Shown here: one piece after another, positions 36,026 through 44,257 of the stretch
How the letters are laid out: each line of letters begins with the position of its first letter
Position numbering within the stretch: the stretch's first letter is position 1
Translations under genes and position numbers: made by a program
Assembly (NCBI GenBank): GCA_021772895.1
Contig: JAJFLC010000005.1
Coordinates: 186,001 to 250,000, forward strand
DNA: 64,000 nucleotides
From: Mariprofundaceae bacterium
GTDB lineage: Bacteria > Pseudomonadota > Zetaproteobacteria > Mariprofundales > Mariprofundaceae
Direction: 5' to 3'
The notes under the pieces: generated by a model
The model's database searches: none
Told to the model about the DNA's origin: nothing
Seen by the model: only the letters and a program-made list of their open reading frames with translations

Positions 36026-37943
36026 ATCTGAAAAGGTATACCTCTATCTCACGACCCCGATTGATGGTTCAGAGCGCAAGTTCTCACTACTGCAACTGGA
36101 AGGAAACGAACAAATTTCTGGCCTGTTTCACTATCGACTGACGCTGAGCAGCAGCGACGAAAATGTTAATTCGACAAAACTTCTGGGCAAGCAGGTCAGC
36201 GTCACCATTGAGAGTTACAATGGCAACAAACGCCAGATCAACGGCATCGTCAACCGCCTGATTCAGGCAGACAGCGACAACCTGCACACCACCTATTTCA
36301 TGGAAATGGTGCCATGGTTCTGGCTGCTCTCACAAACATCTGACTGCCGTATTTTTCAGAATCAGAAAATCCCCGATATTCTTGCCACGGTGTTTAATGA
36401 CTTTGATGACGCCAGCTTTGATGATCGCACCAGCGCCGCCTACCCGGAAACCGTCTACTGTGTTCAATATCGGGAGTCCTGTTTTGATTTTGCCTGTCGC
36501 CTGATGGAGGAGTCGGGCATCTTCTACTTTTTTGAACATGCTGATGGTAAACACAAACTCATACTGGCCGATGACAAAAGTGCTCACAGCGACTGTCCGG
36601 GCATTCAGGCCGCGACGCTGACAAAGAGCAACAAAGAAAACGATGAAAGCATCAGCCACTGTGCTTTGCAGACACAGATGACAGCCAACCAGTTCGCCAG
36701 CACAGATTATAACTTCGAAACACCCGATGTGAACTTAAGCGGCACAACCCCTGCGCCACAGGGTGGCAGTTTAAAGGTATATGACTATCCCGGTCGTTTC
36801 AGCAAAGCGGCTGACGGAACCGCTATCGACAAACTTCGGCTTCAGGCTTCTCAGTTACCACAAAAGCTGCTGACCGGCACAGGCCAGTGCCGCGCTTTTG
36901 TCAGCGGTTACAGTTTCACCCTCAAAGGGCATGAACGCAGTGACATGAACACATCTTATGTCTTAAAAAGTCTCTCCATCACAGCCGGTCAGAGCGGTTA
37001 TCAAAACAGTTTTGAAGCATTCCCTGCCGATGCCATCTTTCGCCCGCCTATCATCACGCCAAAACCACGGATTCACGGCAGCCAGACCGCTCTTGTGGTT
37101 GGCAAGGCGGGTGAAGAAATATGGACCGATAAATACGGGCGCATCAAGGTGCAGTTCTACTGGGATGCACTTGGTGAAAAAAATGAAAAAAGTTCATGCT
37201 GGATTCGTGTAGCTCAGGCCTGGGCAGGCAAAGGCTGGGGCACACTCTTCACACCCCGCATGGATGCTGAAGTAATTATCAGTTTTCTGGAAGGTGACCC
37301 CGACCGCCCCATTGTCACCGGCACCGTCTACAATGCATCGCAAACCGTGCCCTACGCCCTGCCCGACAAACAGACCACCAGCACCATACTCACCCGCTCC
37401 TCCAAAGATGGCAGTGCCGGTAACGAGCTGCGTTTTGATGATACCAAAGACGCCGAAGAGCTCTACTTTCATGCCCAGAAAGATATGAATGTGCTCATCG
37501 AAAATGCGCGCACAGAAACCCTCAATGAGGGTGATGACACGCTCACCATCAAAAAAGGCAACCGCACTGAAACCATCAATGAAGGCAATGATTCACTGAC
37601 CATTGATAAGGGAGACCGAAGTGTTGAAGTGAGCAAGGGAAAAGAGACCCACAGTGTGAAATCAACCCGGGACGTAACCGTGACAGATAACGAGACACAC
37701 ACCAACAAAGCCGATTTCACGCAGAAGGTGACAGGAAACTATTCGCTCACCATTGACGGGACACTCGATATTAAGGTGACAGGCAATATCACCATTAACG
37801 GCCAGCAGAACATCACCAGCAAGGCAGGCATGAATATAGAGAATGAAGCAGGCGTTAGCATGACCAACAAAGCGAGTGCGTCGATGACCAACGATGGTGG
37901 CGGCATGATGGAAAACAAGGCCGGCATCATTAAACTGAATTAG
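36018..37943 (+). CDS. vgrG: T6SS spike protein VgrG
   Basis: 641 residues. The gp27-like part is about 10-345; the gp5 OB-fold carries GEEIWTDKYGRIKVQFYWD (about 361-380) and WIRVAQAWAGKGWG. A triple-stranded beta-helix of short repeats runs from about 490 to the end (NEGDDTLTIKKGN, NEGNDSLTIDKGD). No enzymatic extension is visible. The last 60 residues are copied, in broken form, at 38988-39113 after the next gene, which marks this end as the cargo attachment point. Confidence 0.96.
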   Translation: MAESEKVYLYLTTPIDGSERKFSLLQLEGNEQISGLFHYRLTLSSSDENVNSTKLLGKQVSVTIESYNGNKRQINGIVNRLIQADSDNLHTTYFMEMVPWFWLLSQTSDCRIFQNQKIPDILATVFNDFDDASFDDRTSAAYPETVYCVQYRESCFDFACRLMEESGIFYFFEHADGKHKLILADDKSAHSDCPGIQAATLTKSNKENDESISHCALQTQMTANQFASTDYNFETPDVNLSGTTPAPQGGSLKVYDYPGRFSKAADGTAIDKLRLQASQLPQKLLTGTGQCRAFVSGYSFTLKGHERSDMNTSYVLKSLSITAGQSGYQNSFEAFPADAIFRPPIITPKPRIHGSQTALVVGKAGEEIWTDKYGRIKVQFYWDALGEKNEKSSCWIRVAQAWAGKGWGTLFTPRMDAEVIISFLEGDPDRPIVTGTVYNASQTVPYALPDKQTTSTILTRSSKDGSAGNELRFDDTKDAEELYFHAQKDMNVLIENARTETLNEGDDTLTIKKGNRTETINEGNDSLTIDKGDRSVEVSKGKETHSVKSTRDVTVTDNETHTNKADFTQKVTGNYSLTIDGTLDIKVTGNITINGQQNITSKAGMNIENEAGVSMTNKASASMTNDGGGMMENKAGIIKLN

Positions 37944-37954
37944 GACTTTGCACT

Positions 37955-38965
37955 ATGGCACTTAAGTACAGGGTTCATGCAACCATCGACAACGTTCTGG
38001 ACTGTGACTACAGCACCATGGATGCAGATGCAGCCTTCACAGATATCCACGCTGCTCTGGGCGGGGGAACAACACCAACAGCTGTCGCATTTATGGCAAA
38101 GAGAGTTGAAGTTACAGCCGTTCTCACCGAATGGATTGGTGTGTCATCCTCCAGAGTGATACGTGCCATCGGAGGGGAACAGGCCCACAATCGTACCTAC
38201 TATTCAAAAGAAAATATCGCGCGTGCACTCATGGGGGAAACAGGTTCAGCAGATAATCTCGCCGTCGAAAACGGGCTGGCAACTGCGGCATTGATCAGTG
38301 CTACCCTGAAAGCAAATCTGGATGCCGTGGTAAGAAAAGTGTATTTAATGATGTTGGGGCATATGAATCACGATGAGAAAACCAATATTCTCTCAAACTG
38401 GTACAAGGGTAAATATTTTCCATGGTATTATATTGGTTTCACAGGTGGTTTCAAAGATGCACTAGAAAACCCTGCCACCTACTCAACAGGTGCGCTTATC
38501 GCGGTGCTTCATGATGTCACGGATGTGATGTGGGACAGTCCCCGGCTTCGATTTGCAGTCACCGTACCTGCACCAAAATGTCAGGCGTCTGTCTATGTTT
38601 ATCCCGGCCCTCTTGAAGTTGCCCCCGTCCACACCGTAAAACGACCCCTGACAAACACTGCCGATTTCAGACACCGAACAGGTACCCTGAAAGAGGATAG
38701 GGAGATCATCGAAAGTGCCAGAGCAGCAGGTATGCCAATCTGGGCTGGCCCATCGTTCACCACAGCCCGGTTCATGGAGATGGGCTTCAGAGCAGGCTGT
38801 AGCGTAGCGGAATTAGAGGCTCTGGCCTGGGGTCTCTTTGCATTCTGGACAAATGAATACTACACCTCCCAAACGCCGATACACCGGTTTCACTTTGTCA
38901 TGGACATGGCCAACAATTACAACGTGCCTTACGAGATATTCACCTATCCGGCCAATCCTCCCTGA
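37955..38965 (+). CDS. putative VgrG-linked T6SS effector, unknown family
   Basis: 336 residues, starting 11 bp after vgrG. I do not recognise the family. It has no signal peptide. A helical central part (about 90-155) is followed by a stretch rich in aromatics (NWYKGKYFPWYYIGFTGGF), and the C-terminus has FAFWTNEYYTSQTPIHRFHF. The place directly behind vgrG and before a broken copy of the vgrG tail is that of a secreted cargo protein. No catalytic motif can be named. An adaptor or immunity role cannot be excluded. Confidence 0.7.
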   Translation: MALKYRVHATIDNVLDCDYSTMDADAAFTDIHAALGGGTTPTAVAFMAKRVEVTAVLTEWIGVSSSRVIRAIGGEQAHNRTYYSKENIARALMGETGSADNLAVENGLATAALISATLKANLDAVVRKVYLMMLGHMNHDEKTNILSNWYKGKYFPWYYIGFTGGFKDALENPATYSTGALIAVLHDVTDVMWDSPRLRFAVTVPAPKCQASVYVYPGPLEVAPVHTVKRPLTNTADFRHRTGTLKEDREIIESARAAGMPIWAGPSFTTARFMEMGFRAGCSVAELEALAWGLFAFWTNEYYTSQTPIHRFHFVMDMANNYNVPYEIFTYPANPP

Positions 38966-38987
38966 CTCCGGCCTGTCAGGTACGGCC

Positions 38988-39113
38988 ACACTGGATATGA
39001 AGATGACAGGCACCATCAACGGACAGCAGAACAGCGCCACCAAGGCAGGCATGAATATAGAGGATCGAGTGGGCATCAGCATGGCCCGCAAGACGGGCAG
39101 GTCGATGAGCAAC
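38988..39113 (+). pseudogene. broken duplicate of the vgrG 3' end
   Basis: This 126-bp stretch matches vgrG from 37761 on. The translation LDMKMTGTINGQQN...TKAGMNIEDRVGISM parallels VgrG LDIKVTGNITINGQQN...SKAGMNIENEAGVSM. The DNA contains a run of 22 identical bases (39041-39062 against 37820-37841) and a 6-base in-frame deletion. It has no start, no OB-fold and no stop matching VgrG; it ends where the next cargo gene begins (ATG 39124). It is a relic of an older vgrG tail displaced by insertion of the cargo gene before it. Confidence 0.85.
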
Positions 39114-39123
39114 ACTAAGGAGA

Positions 39124-40014
39124 ATGGATATGTTTTTATGCTTAAACACAACAAATGGGGCATTGGACTGGTCAAACTCATCCTCATATCGGCGAAAATA
39201 CTATGACTGGTTTAAAACCAACCGGTTGGGAGAGGGTAGCCACAACACACAAAAACTTGGCTTTGGTCATCCAAACAAAACATGGGATAGCTTCAAATGC
39301 ATCGGCTGCAAACGCACCTTGCCCATCGACCTCTCTGCAACCGACCACATCGTTCCCAAAGTATTCTTCAAGAAACAGTCCGTACAGCTGCTCAATGACA
39401 TGAAATCGCTGCAAAACTGGGAGAACCGCCTGAAACAGCAGCAACAACAACAGCAACGGCACCCACTCTCCGGTTCTGTCGTTCAGCATCGCATACAGCG
39501 TCACTACCAAAAAGACCCAAAGGGTACGATTCCTGTTCTGAATCAGAATCAGGGAAAATTTGAAAACAGCATCTTTCAAGGCAACCGCTATGCCGGGTCA
39601 AAAATTAAAAGCTGCGGACTCATTGATATCTGCTGGTCCAACCAACTTCCCAGTGCGTTTAAGCGTTGTATCTATCTGATGCAGGATATTAAATTTAAAC
39701 TTCTCAACACAAACACAAACACAAATACGAATCCATTTTCAAACATAGGAAAACACCTGAATGGTTACAAGTTCGTATCCATGAGCGGAAGCGTCTCATC
39801 CACCACCATGTGGATTGCCAACGAAACAGATAAAGCATTCTACGGCTACGACGTCGGAGATGTGCTGCTCAATGATCTGGATAACACCCAGCTCCTGTGT
39901 GTCAGTTGCAATACGCAGAAAGGCAACAAGGCACTCTTCTTCAGAGTGAACGGTATCGGGCTTAACACACCGGGGAACAACCAGATAGGCACCTCGCAAG
40001 TGCTCAATAACTGA
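39124..40014 (+). CDS. HNH nuclease, putative T6SS effector
   Basis: 296 residues. The pattern is that of a zinc-stabilised HNH/McrA-like nuclease: CxxC at 59-62 (FKCIGCKRTLP), catalytic-type DH at 74-75 (TDHIVPKVF), then LNDLDNTQLLCVSCNTQKGN (second CxxC 259-262, N263, K266). A long insertion between the two halves includes a glutamine run (105-111) and an NTNTNTNTN stretch (195-203), so the gene may vary in length between strains. It follows the vgrG relic directly, which makes DNA-degrading cargo the likely role. No immunity gene is obvious beside it unless the next gene is one. Confidence 0.8.
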   Translation: MDMFLCLNTTNGALDWSNSSSYRRKYYDWFKTNRLGEGSHNTQKLGFGHPNKTWDSFKCIGCKRTLPIDLSATDHIVPKVFFKKQSVQLLNDMKSLQNWENRLKQQQQQQQRHPLSGSVVQHRIQRHYQKDPKGTIPVLNQNQGKFENSIFQGNRYAGSKIKSCGLIDICWSNQLPSAFKRCIYLMQDIKFKLLNTNTNTNTNPFSNIGKHLNGYKFVSMSGSVSSTTMWIANETDKAFYGYDVGDVLLNDLDNTQLLCVSCNTQKGNKALFFRVNGIGLNTPGNNQIGTSQVLNN

Positions 40015-40053
40015 ACCCATGCGGCAACTCATAGCACCAGACAAGCCGGGTAT

Positions 40054-40680
40054 ATGATATTATTTACCGAAGAACACCTGTTACTCATCAACAGGAACAT
40101 TGCCAAAACAGAGGGTGGGTTCTGGACAGAGAACAAGGGAGAGCTGAATGTAAAATCTGTCATCAAGATTATTAATGACGTATCTCTGAGCTTTGAGATC
40201 CGTGCGGCAAAAACAGCGCTGGCGATTACCGCCCTTCAAATTTTCAGGGATGGAAACCACAGGACAGCAATTGTTCTGTTACACTATCTGATGATTTGTG
40301 GAAAAATGATGCCGAGAAAAAGTCCGCTGCACATCTATGGGAAACTTGAAGAGCTATCACACCCTTTTGAACACGAACCGGAGGAAGAGGGGCAAAATGC
40401 CATCGCTCTCAAATTAGCCGTTTTCATGGGGAAAAAATATAAAAAATGGCGTAACAGCGATTATGAAACTCTGGCGCATATGGATCAGATCATACCTGTC
40501 GTATACAGACAGGTGGACAAGTTTGCCGGGCAACTGGCAGACATAAGCAGAATTCGCAGGTTTTATGCTCAAAAGGGGAGCAGGCTCTCTGTCATGGACA
40601 GCAGCAGTTTCTATCAGGAAGATACCAATAAAATACGCATGTTTGTCGCCTACTCCCGAGCAAGCGGCTACACCTTCTAA
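40054..40680 (+). CDS. Doc/Fic-like protein without the motif histidine
   Basis: 208 residues. The first 85 residues follow the Doc (death-on-curing) layout: FTEEHLLLINRNIAKTEGGF, then a helical part, then LQIFRDGNHRTAIVLLHYLM. In Fic/Doc the motif is HxFx(D/E)(G/A)NxR; here F64, D66, G67, N68 and R70 are kept but the catalytic histidine position is Q62. The C-terminal 120 residues are not recognised. With histidine lost, transfer of AMP or phosphate is doubtful; it may be an inactive relative used as an immunity or adaptor protein for the nuclease encoded upstream, or an enzyme using another base. Confidence 0.65.
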   Translation: MILFTEEHLLLINRNIAKTEGGFWTENKGELNVKSVIKIINDVSLSFEIRAAKTALAITALQIFRDGNHRTAIVLLHYLMICGKMMPRKSPLHIYGKLEELSHPFEHEPEEEGQNAIALKLAVFMGKKYKKWRNSDYETLAHMDQIIPVVYRQVDKFAGQLADISRIRRFYAQKGSRLSVMDSSSFYQEDTNKIRMFVAYSRASGYTF

Positions 40681-40815
40681 ACTATCTTCCAAACCACTTT
40701 TTATCACCACCGGACAAGCGTTCTGACCTACCCATGCAGAGCCTGATGCCGCTTCCAGTCAACAGTATCTGTCCTCCTCTGACCATGAAAGAACATGAAA
40801 AATGAGAGCACATGG

Positions 40816-40835
40816 TGTCCCATAGATATGGGATT
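40816..40835. promoter_or_regulatory. inverted repeat copy 2, ahead of the second HNH gene
   Basis: TGTCCCAT-AGAT-ATGGGATT, 83 bp ahead of the start at 40918. It differs from the tssK copy (25304) at four of twenty positions, two of them in the spacer. Confidence 0.65.
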
Positions 40836-40917
40836 CCCGAAAATAACCATCGATTCAGCATATGCACGTGTAAAGAGAGTCAAATCATCATGGATGGTTC
40901 GATGATAGGAGCGACAT

Positions 40918-41658
40918 ATGGCAAGACGCACCCAAAAGGCACTCGTTGACCTGCGCTGCAAAGCAGAATGGCGATTGTTCTCCTGCCTGTGGGATCATAC
41001 ACGTGAAACACTCATTGAACATTGGGATGAACTAAGGGCTGGCTGGCGACGCATTGATCGTCCGGCAGCACAAAACTTTGGTATCGGTGACGAACCGACA
41101 TTCCTCTGCTGGTGCAATCGCTCACTGCCAACCTATCTGGCACAGGTAGATCACGTTCTTTCACAGGAGGAGATGCACGGCAAAGTCATTTATAAAAAAA
41201 TCAACCCTCCCCACTCACCGGGCCCCGTAAGACAGATCTTATATTATGACATGGATGAAAATGACGTCATCACACGTATTGATGGCCACTATCTTGTTGA
41301 GTACCAGATCAATCCGAAAAAACCGTCATCCAACCCTTTTAAGGATCAAAGCATTGGCAGGTATTCAGTTGAAGCAGGTACCGGCCTGATACGCATCGAA
41401 GCCCAGACAATATTCAGGAGGGAACCAGTCTGTTTTGAATATGAGCCAAATTTTTTCTCCGGTGGCGCACCGACGATGTACACCAGCCTGACACATGCCG
41501 GAGACCCTGACTTTAAAGTCTCTCTGGGAGACCTGCTCAAAAATGATCTGAGAAATCTCCAACTATTATGTGGGCCATGCAACGCTTCAAAACAGGAAAA
41601 ATCATACCACTTCTACAAAGGACAACCTGTAGATGATCTTCTTCCCAATTCATGGTGA
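40918..41658 (+). CDS. second HNH nuclease, putative T6SS effector
   Basis: 246 residues. It shares its plan with the HNH protein at 39124: a cysteine pair at 64/66 (FLCWCNRSLP, here C-x-C), DH at 78-79 (QVDHVLS), and LLKNDLRNLQLLCGPCNASK with C218, C221, N222 and K225. The two differ in the insertion between the halves, so they are distant relatives, not a recent duplication. It has its own upstream inverted repeat and a 237-bp gap, so it probably begins a separate transcript in the cargo region. Confidence 0.8.
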   Translation: MARRTQKALVDLRCKAEWRLFSCLWDHTRETLIEHWDELRAGWRRIDRPAAQNFGIGDEPTFLCWCNRSLPTYLAQVDHVLSQEEMHGKVIYKKINPPHSPGPVRQILYYDMDENDVITRIDGHYLVEYQINPKKPSSNPFKDQSIGRYSVEAGTGLIRIEAQTIFRREPVCFEYEPNFFSGGAPTMYTSLTHAGDPDFKVSLGDLLKNDLRNLQLLCGPCNASKQEKSYHFYKGQPVDDLLPNSW

Positions 41659-41706
41659 TGCTTTTCCCTCAGAAAGCAACGCTGTTGTCACCGCATAAAA
41701 AGAACA

Positions 41707-42603
41707 ATGGCTGATCAATATTTCAATCAGCTTTACGATGGTTCAGTGCGTCCGCACTGGGCCGGTCACGTGCATGTCAATTATGATACATTCGACATTG
41801 CCAATACCTCATCAGACCGGCGATTGCTGACACTGAGTAGAAGGAGGGAGACGGTAAACCGACCCAATCTGGTCTCCGGCATCATTCTGCCTTCATCCAC
41901 AACAGGGCGTGTCACCGAAGATGTGTCAGGCCGTGATCTGGCACGCTTTCCTGAAGACCGTGGCCATCTCATGGCCTACTCACTCGGTGCACCGCAGACA
42001 GAGCTGATCATGGTACCGCAACCCAGAAGCATGAATCAGGATGTCTCCCGCGACAGCATGGCTCCCAGTGACCTGAACTGGCGAAACATGGAGATATTTC
42101 TCGCTTATGCTGCACTGGTCGTGATGGGGATTCGGGAGGACTCCTGCTGGGCATGCTGCTTTAAATCATGGCGGGGCCTGCATATTGCCACATCCATCTT
42201 CAGAAAACCTGTTATCATTAGAGGCTTTCGTGGTCTCTACAGCATCAATGGCACACGCCTGAACCCGCCGGATGCATCGACGTGGAGCAGAAGAAGAGAG
42301 CCCCGTTTTGCACTGAACTACCGTGCCGATGTCGAAGGTTACAACCGGATGGGAACCCCCACCGTGGTGCGGCTGCGCATCCACCTGATTGAGCTGGAGT
42401 CGGATAACACCTATCTGGTTATCGATAAACGATACGATTGGGAAGAGAGCGAAGAGGATCAGGATCGGAGGCTTGATCGCCTTGAAAGCAAATATGATGA
42501 TCGAAGACGCCTATTGGCTGAATCAGAGCAATACAAAAGAGAGCGGCTGGGCCGTAGGTATCGATCGCGTCACGATTCAGGTGATGGATCTGATGACTAT
42601 TAA
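41707..42603 (+). CDS. DRGH-type DNA/RNA non-specific endonuclease, putative effector
   Basis: 298 residues. FPEDRGHLMAYSLG (DRGH at 84-87) followed by ELIMVPQPRSMNQ and LNWRNMEIF matches the beta-beta-alpha-metal nuclease family that includes Serratia nuclease and bacterial NUC1 relatives, where the histidine of DRGH is the general base and a following asparagine binds magnesium. The C-terminal 60 residues are strongly charged (many Asp, Glu and Arg), as in proteins that bind nucleic acid or a partner. No signal peptide is seen, so export by the T6SS is the plausible route. Confidence 0.75.
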   Translation: MADQYFNQLYDGSVRPHWAGHVHVNYDTFDIANTSSDRRLLTLSRRRETVNRPNLVSGIILPSSTTGRVTEDVSGRDLARFPEDRGHLMAYSLGAPQTELIMVPQPRSMNQDVSRDSMAPSDLNWRNMEIFLAYAALVVMGIREDSCWACCFKSWRGLHIATSIFRKPVIIRGFRGLYSINGTRLNPPDASTWSRRREPRFALNYRADVEGYNRMGTPTVVRLRIHLIELESDNTYLVIDKRYDWEESEEDQDRRLDRLESKYDDRRRLLAESEQYKRERLGRRYRSRHDSGDGSDDY

Positions 42604-42754
42604 CCATCAAAACCGAATGAGCATTACATGTGGAATTTATCTTTTCCCGCGCCAACAGATCATGAGCCTGACCATGAGCCCATCATGAAATATAGTACCC
42701 CCGAAGACGTCAGATATCATTTCATGCGCTGCAAGCAAACCATATAAACAGACC

Positions 42755-43534
42755 ATGCAAATCTTCGTAAAAAAAATCACGGATCAAAAAACACTCGCCA
42801 TCGAGGTTGAGGCGGAAACCACCATCAATGAAATACAAACGATGGTGGCGGATCGCATACCTCAGTTTGGTGGAACCTGGCCGCCCACACTTGCACTACA
42901 ACTGGGTGGTGTTTCACTCGACCCTAAAAAAACAGTGGCCGATTACCCCATCCAAAAAGAGACCACGTTGGCAATGGGTATGGCTGAAAAACCCAAAATT
43001 TGGGCCGACCCCAGACCGGAAGTGATCTCTGTATTGCGTTGGGTATTAAACATGGCCATGGATACCCGCACCAAAAAACGTGTGGCCCTCTTTATCGCTG
43101 TTGGCAGTGCCTGTGAATCAGGCAAACGATGTATTGAACAGCAGTTTCCAGACTGTTTTTCACGGTTACGCCGTCGCTTCGACGAAATGTTTATTATACT
43201 TGCGGATGACGGATTTAGCGGAAATAATGGCAATGAAATTTATGACCTGGACAGAAGATGGGGAAACCCGGTGCCGCTGAAAGGCGTTGCGAGCATGTAT
43301 CACCACGACCGTCATGATGCTTATCTCTATGTCTTCCCCACCAATGCATTAAAGGGAGAATATGATTTTCAGGGATGCCCCCTGCCCACAACACTCGCCG
43401 GAATCCCCTACACACGCATCGGCAGAGCCATTGAAAGCACCGGTGGCATGCTGCTGGCAGGTAATTTTTTTAGCCCAGGTGCTACCCCTTACTATCTAAG
43501 TAGAGGGTACGAAGACCTGCGCTACGAGTTGTAA
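42755..43534 (+). CDS. ubiquitin-like domain fused to an unknown domain, in the T6SS cargo region
   Basis: 259 residues. The first 77 follow ubiquitin closely from the first residue: MQIFVKKI, then EVEAETTINEI, LQLGGVSLDPKKTVADYPIQ, and KETTLAMGM, against ubiquitin MQIFVKTL, EVEPSDTIENV, IFAGKQLEDGRTLSDYNIQ, KESTLHLV. There is an insertion of a few residues near 36-44. No Gly-Gly is present at the end of the domain, so it is not a conjugated modifier. The remaining 180 residues (for example FIAVGSACESGKRCIEQQF and SMYHHDRHDAYLYVFP) match nothing I know. It stands between the DRGH nuclease and the MORN-type gene and is likely a cargo or immunity protein. Confidence 0.8.
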   Translation: MQIFVKKITDQKTLAIEVEAETTINEIQTMVADRIPQFGGTWPPTLALQLGGVSLDPKKTVADYPIQKETTLAMGMAEKPKIWADPRPEVISVLRWVLNMAMDTRTKKRVALFIAVGSACESGKRCIEQQFPDCFSRLRRRFDEMFIILADDGFSGNNGNEIYDLDRRWGNPVPLKGVASMYHHDRHDAYLYVFPTNALKGEYDFQGCPLPTTLAGIPYTRIGRAIESTGGMLLAGNFFSPGATPYYLSRGYEDLRYEL

Positions 43535-43626
43535 GGGCAACGTAGAGCCGAAACCTCCAAGGAACAAAGCTTGTAATGCACCTCTCAGACATCGCACCTC
43601 CCTGATGGGGCAACGACCCTGACCGC

Positions 43627-43646
43627 TGTCCCATGAATATGGGATT
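43627..43646. promoter_or_regulatory. inverted repeat copy 3, ahead of the MORN-type gene
   Basis: TGTCCCAT-GAAT-ATGGGATT, 33 bp ahead of the ATG at 43680. It differs from the tssK copy at 25304 only in the last two bases. A CTGATGGGGCA sequence lies about 20 bp upstream; near tssK a CTGATGGGGCA also occurs, there about 30 bp downstream. Confidence 0.68.
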
Positions 43647-43679
43647 TAACCTTTTTCATACCATCCAATAATACCTCAC

Positions 43680-44255
43680 ATGCCAAATGCCAGCGATGCA
43701 GACAACAGCCAGCCTCGAACCGAAACGCTTCAGCACGCAGAGAGCGGTATCACCATCATCTCCAGCTACCTCGGAGCCATGCTCGAAGGTGAACAGAAAA
43801 CGCTTGGAGCAAAAGATGAATTGATTCAGTCCGCATCGTTCAAAGCAGGAAAACTGGACGGCAAGCTTCAGCTCTTTGATCAGGGAACATTAAAAACAGA
43901 ACAGCAATATCAACAGGGAAAACAGCATGGAGAGAGCAGCTACTTTGATACAGATGGCAACAAAATCGGCACGGCACATTATGCCAATGATAAATTGGAC
44001 GGCATCAGTGAATGGCGAACCAGCGAAGGAAAAACCACCACACGATCCAGCTACAAACAGGGCAAGCTCGACGGCGAACAACTGGAGTTTTATGCCAATG
44101 GCAACCTGCGGCAAAGGAGCATCTACAAAGCGGGAGAGATTCAGGGTGACATCGAATCTTTTGAGGCCAACGGGCTGCCCGTCAACGCATCGAAAAGCCG
44201 GCGTTTGCTGCATCCGATAAGCAAGCTGCTGCACAAAAAAAAGGTCAGGGCTTAA
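43680..44255 (+). CDS. MORN-type repeat protein
   Basis: 191 residues with five or so repeats of the MORN_2 / YwqK type from about residue 40 to 165 (GKLDGKLQLFDQGTLKTEQQ, QHGESSYFDTDGNKIG, GKLDGEQLEFYANGNLRQRS). The C-terminus is basic. Such proteins occur beside toxins and in T6SS cargo islands as immunity or adaptor partners. The stop lies two bases before the DUF4280 start, so the two are translated together. Confidence 0.8.
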   Translation: MPNASDADNSQPRTETLQHAESGITIISSYLGAMLEGEQKTLGAKDELIQSASFKAGKLDGKLQLFDQGTLKTEQQYQQGKQHGESSYFDTDGNKIGTAHYANDKLDGISEWRTSEGKTTTRSSYKQGKLDGEQLEFYANGNLRQRSIYKAGEIQGDIESFEANGLPVNASKSRRLLHPISKLLHKKKVRA

Positions 44256-44257
44256 TC

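Noticed and set aside
38838-39206. Possible small gene between the first cargo gene and the HNH gene
   Set aside because: It reads through the vgrG-tail relic in frame, but begins inside the preceding gene and runs into the HNH gene with unrelated sequence.
39710-39735. Short tandem repeat (AACACA-type) as a CRISPR or phase-variable tract
   Set aside because: Only four imperfect units inside the HNH coding frame, coding for Asn-Thr; too short and irregular for either.
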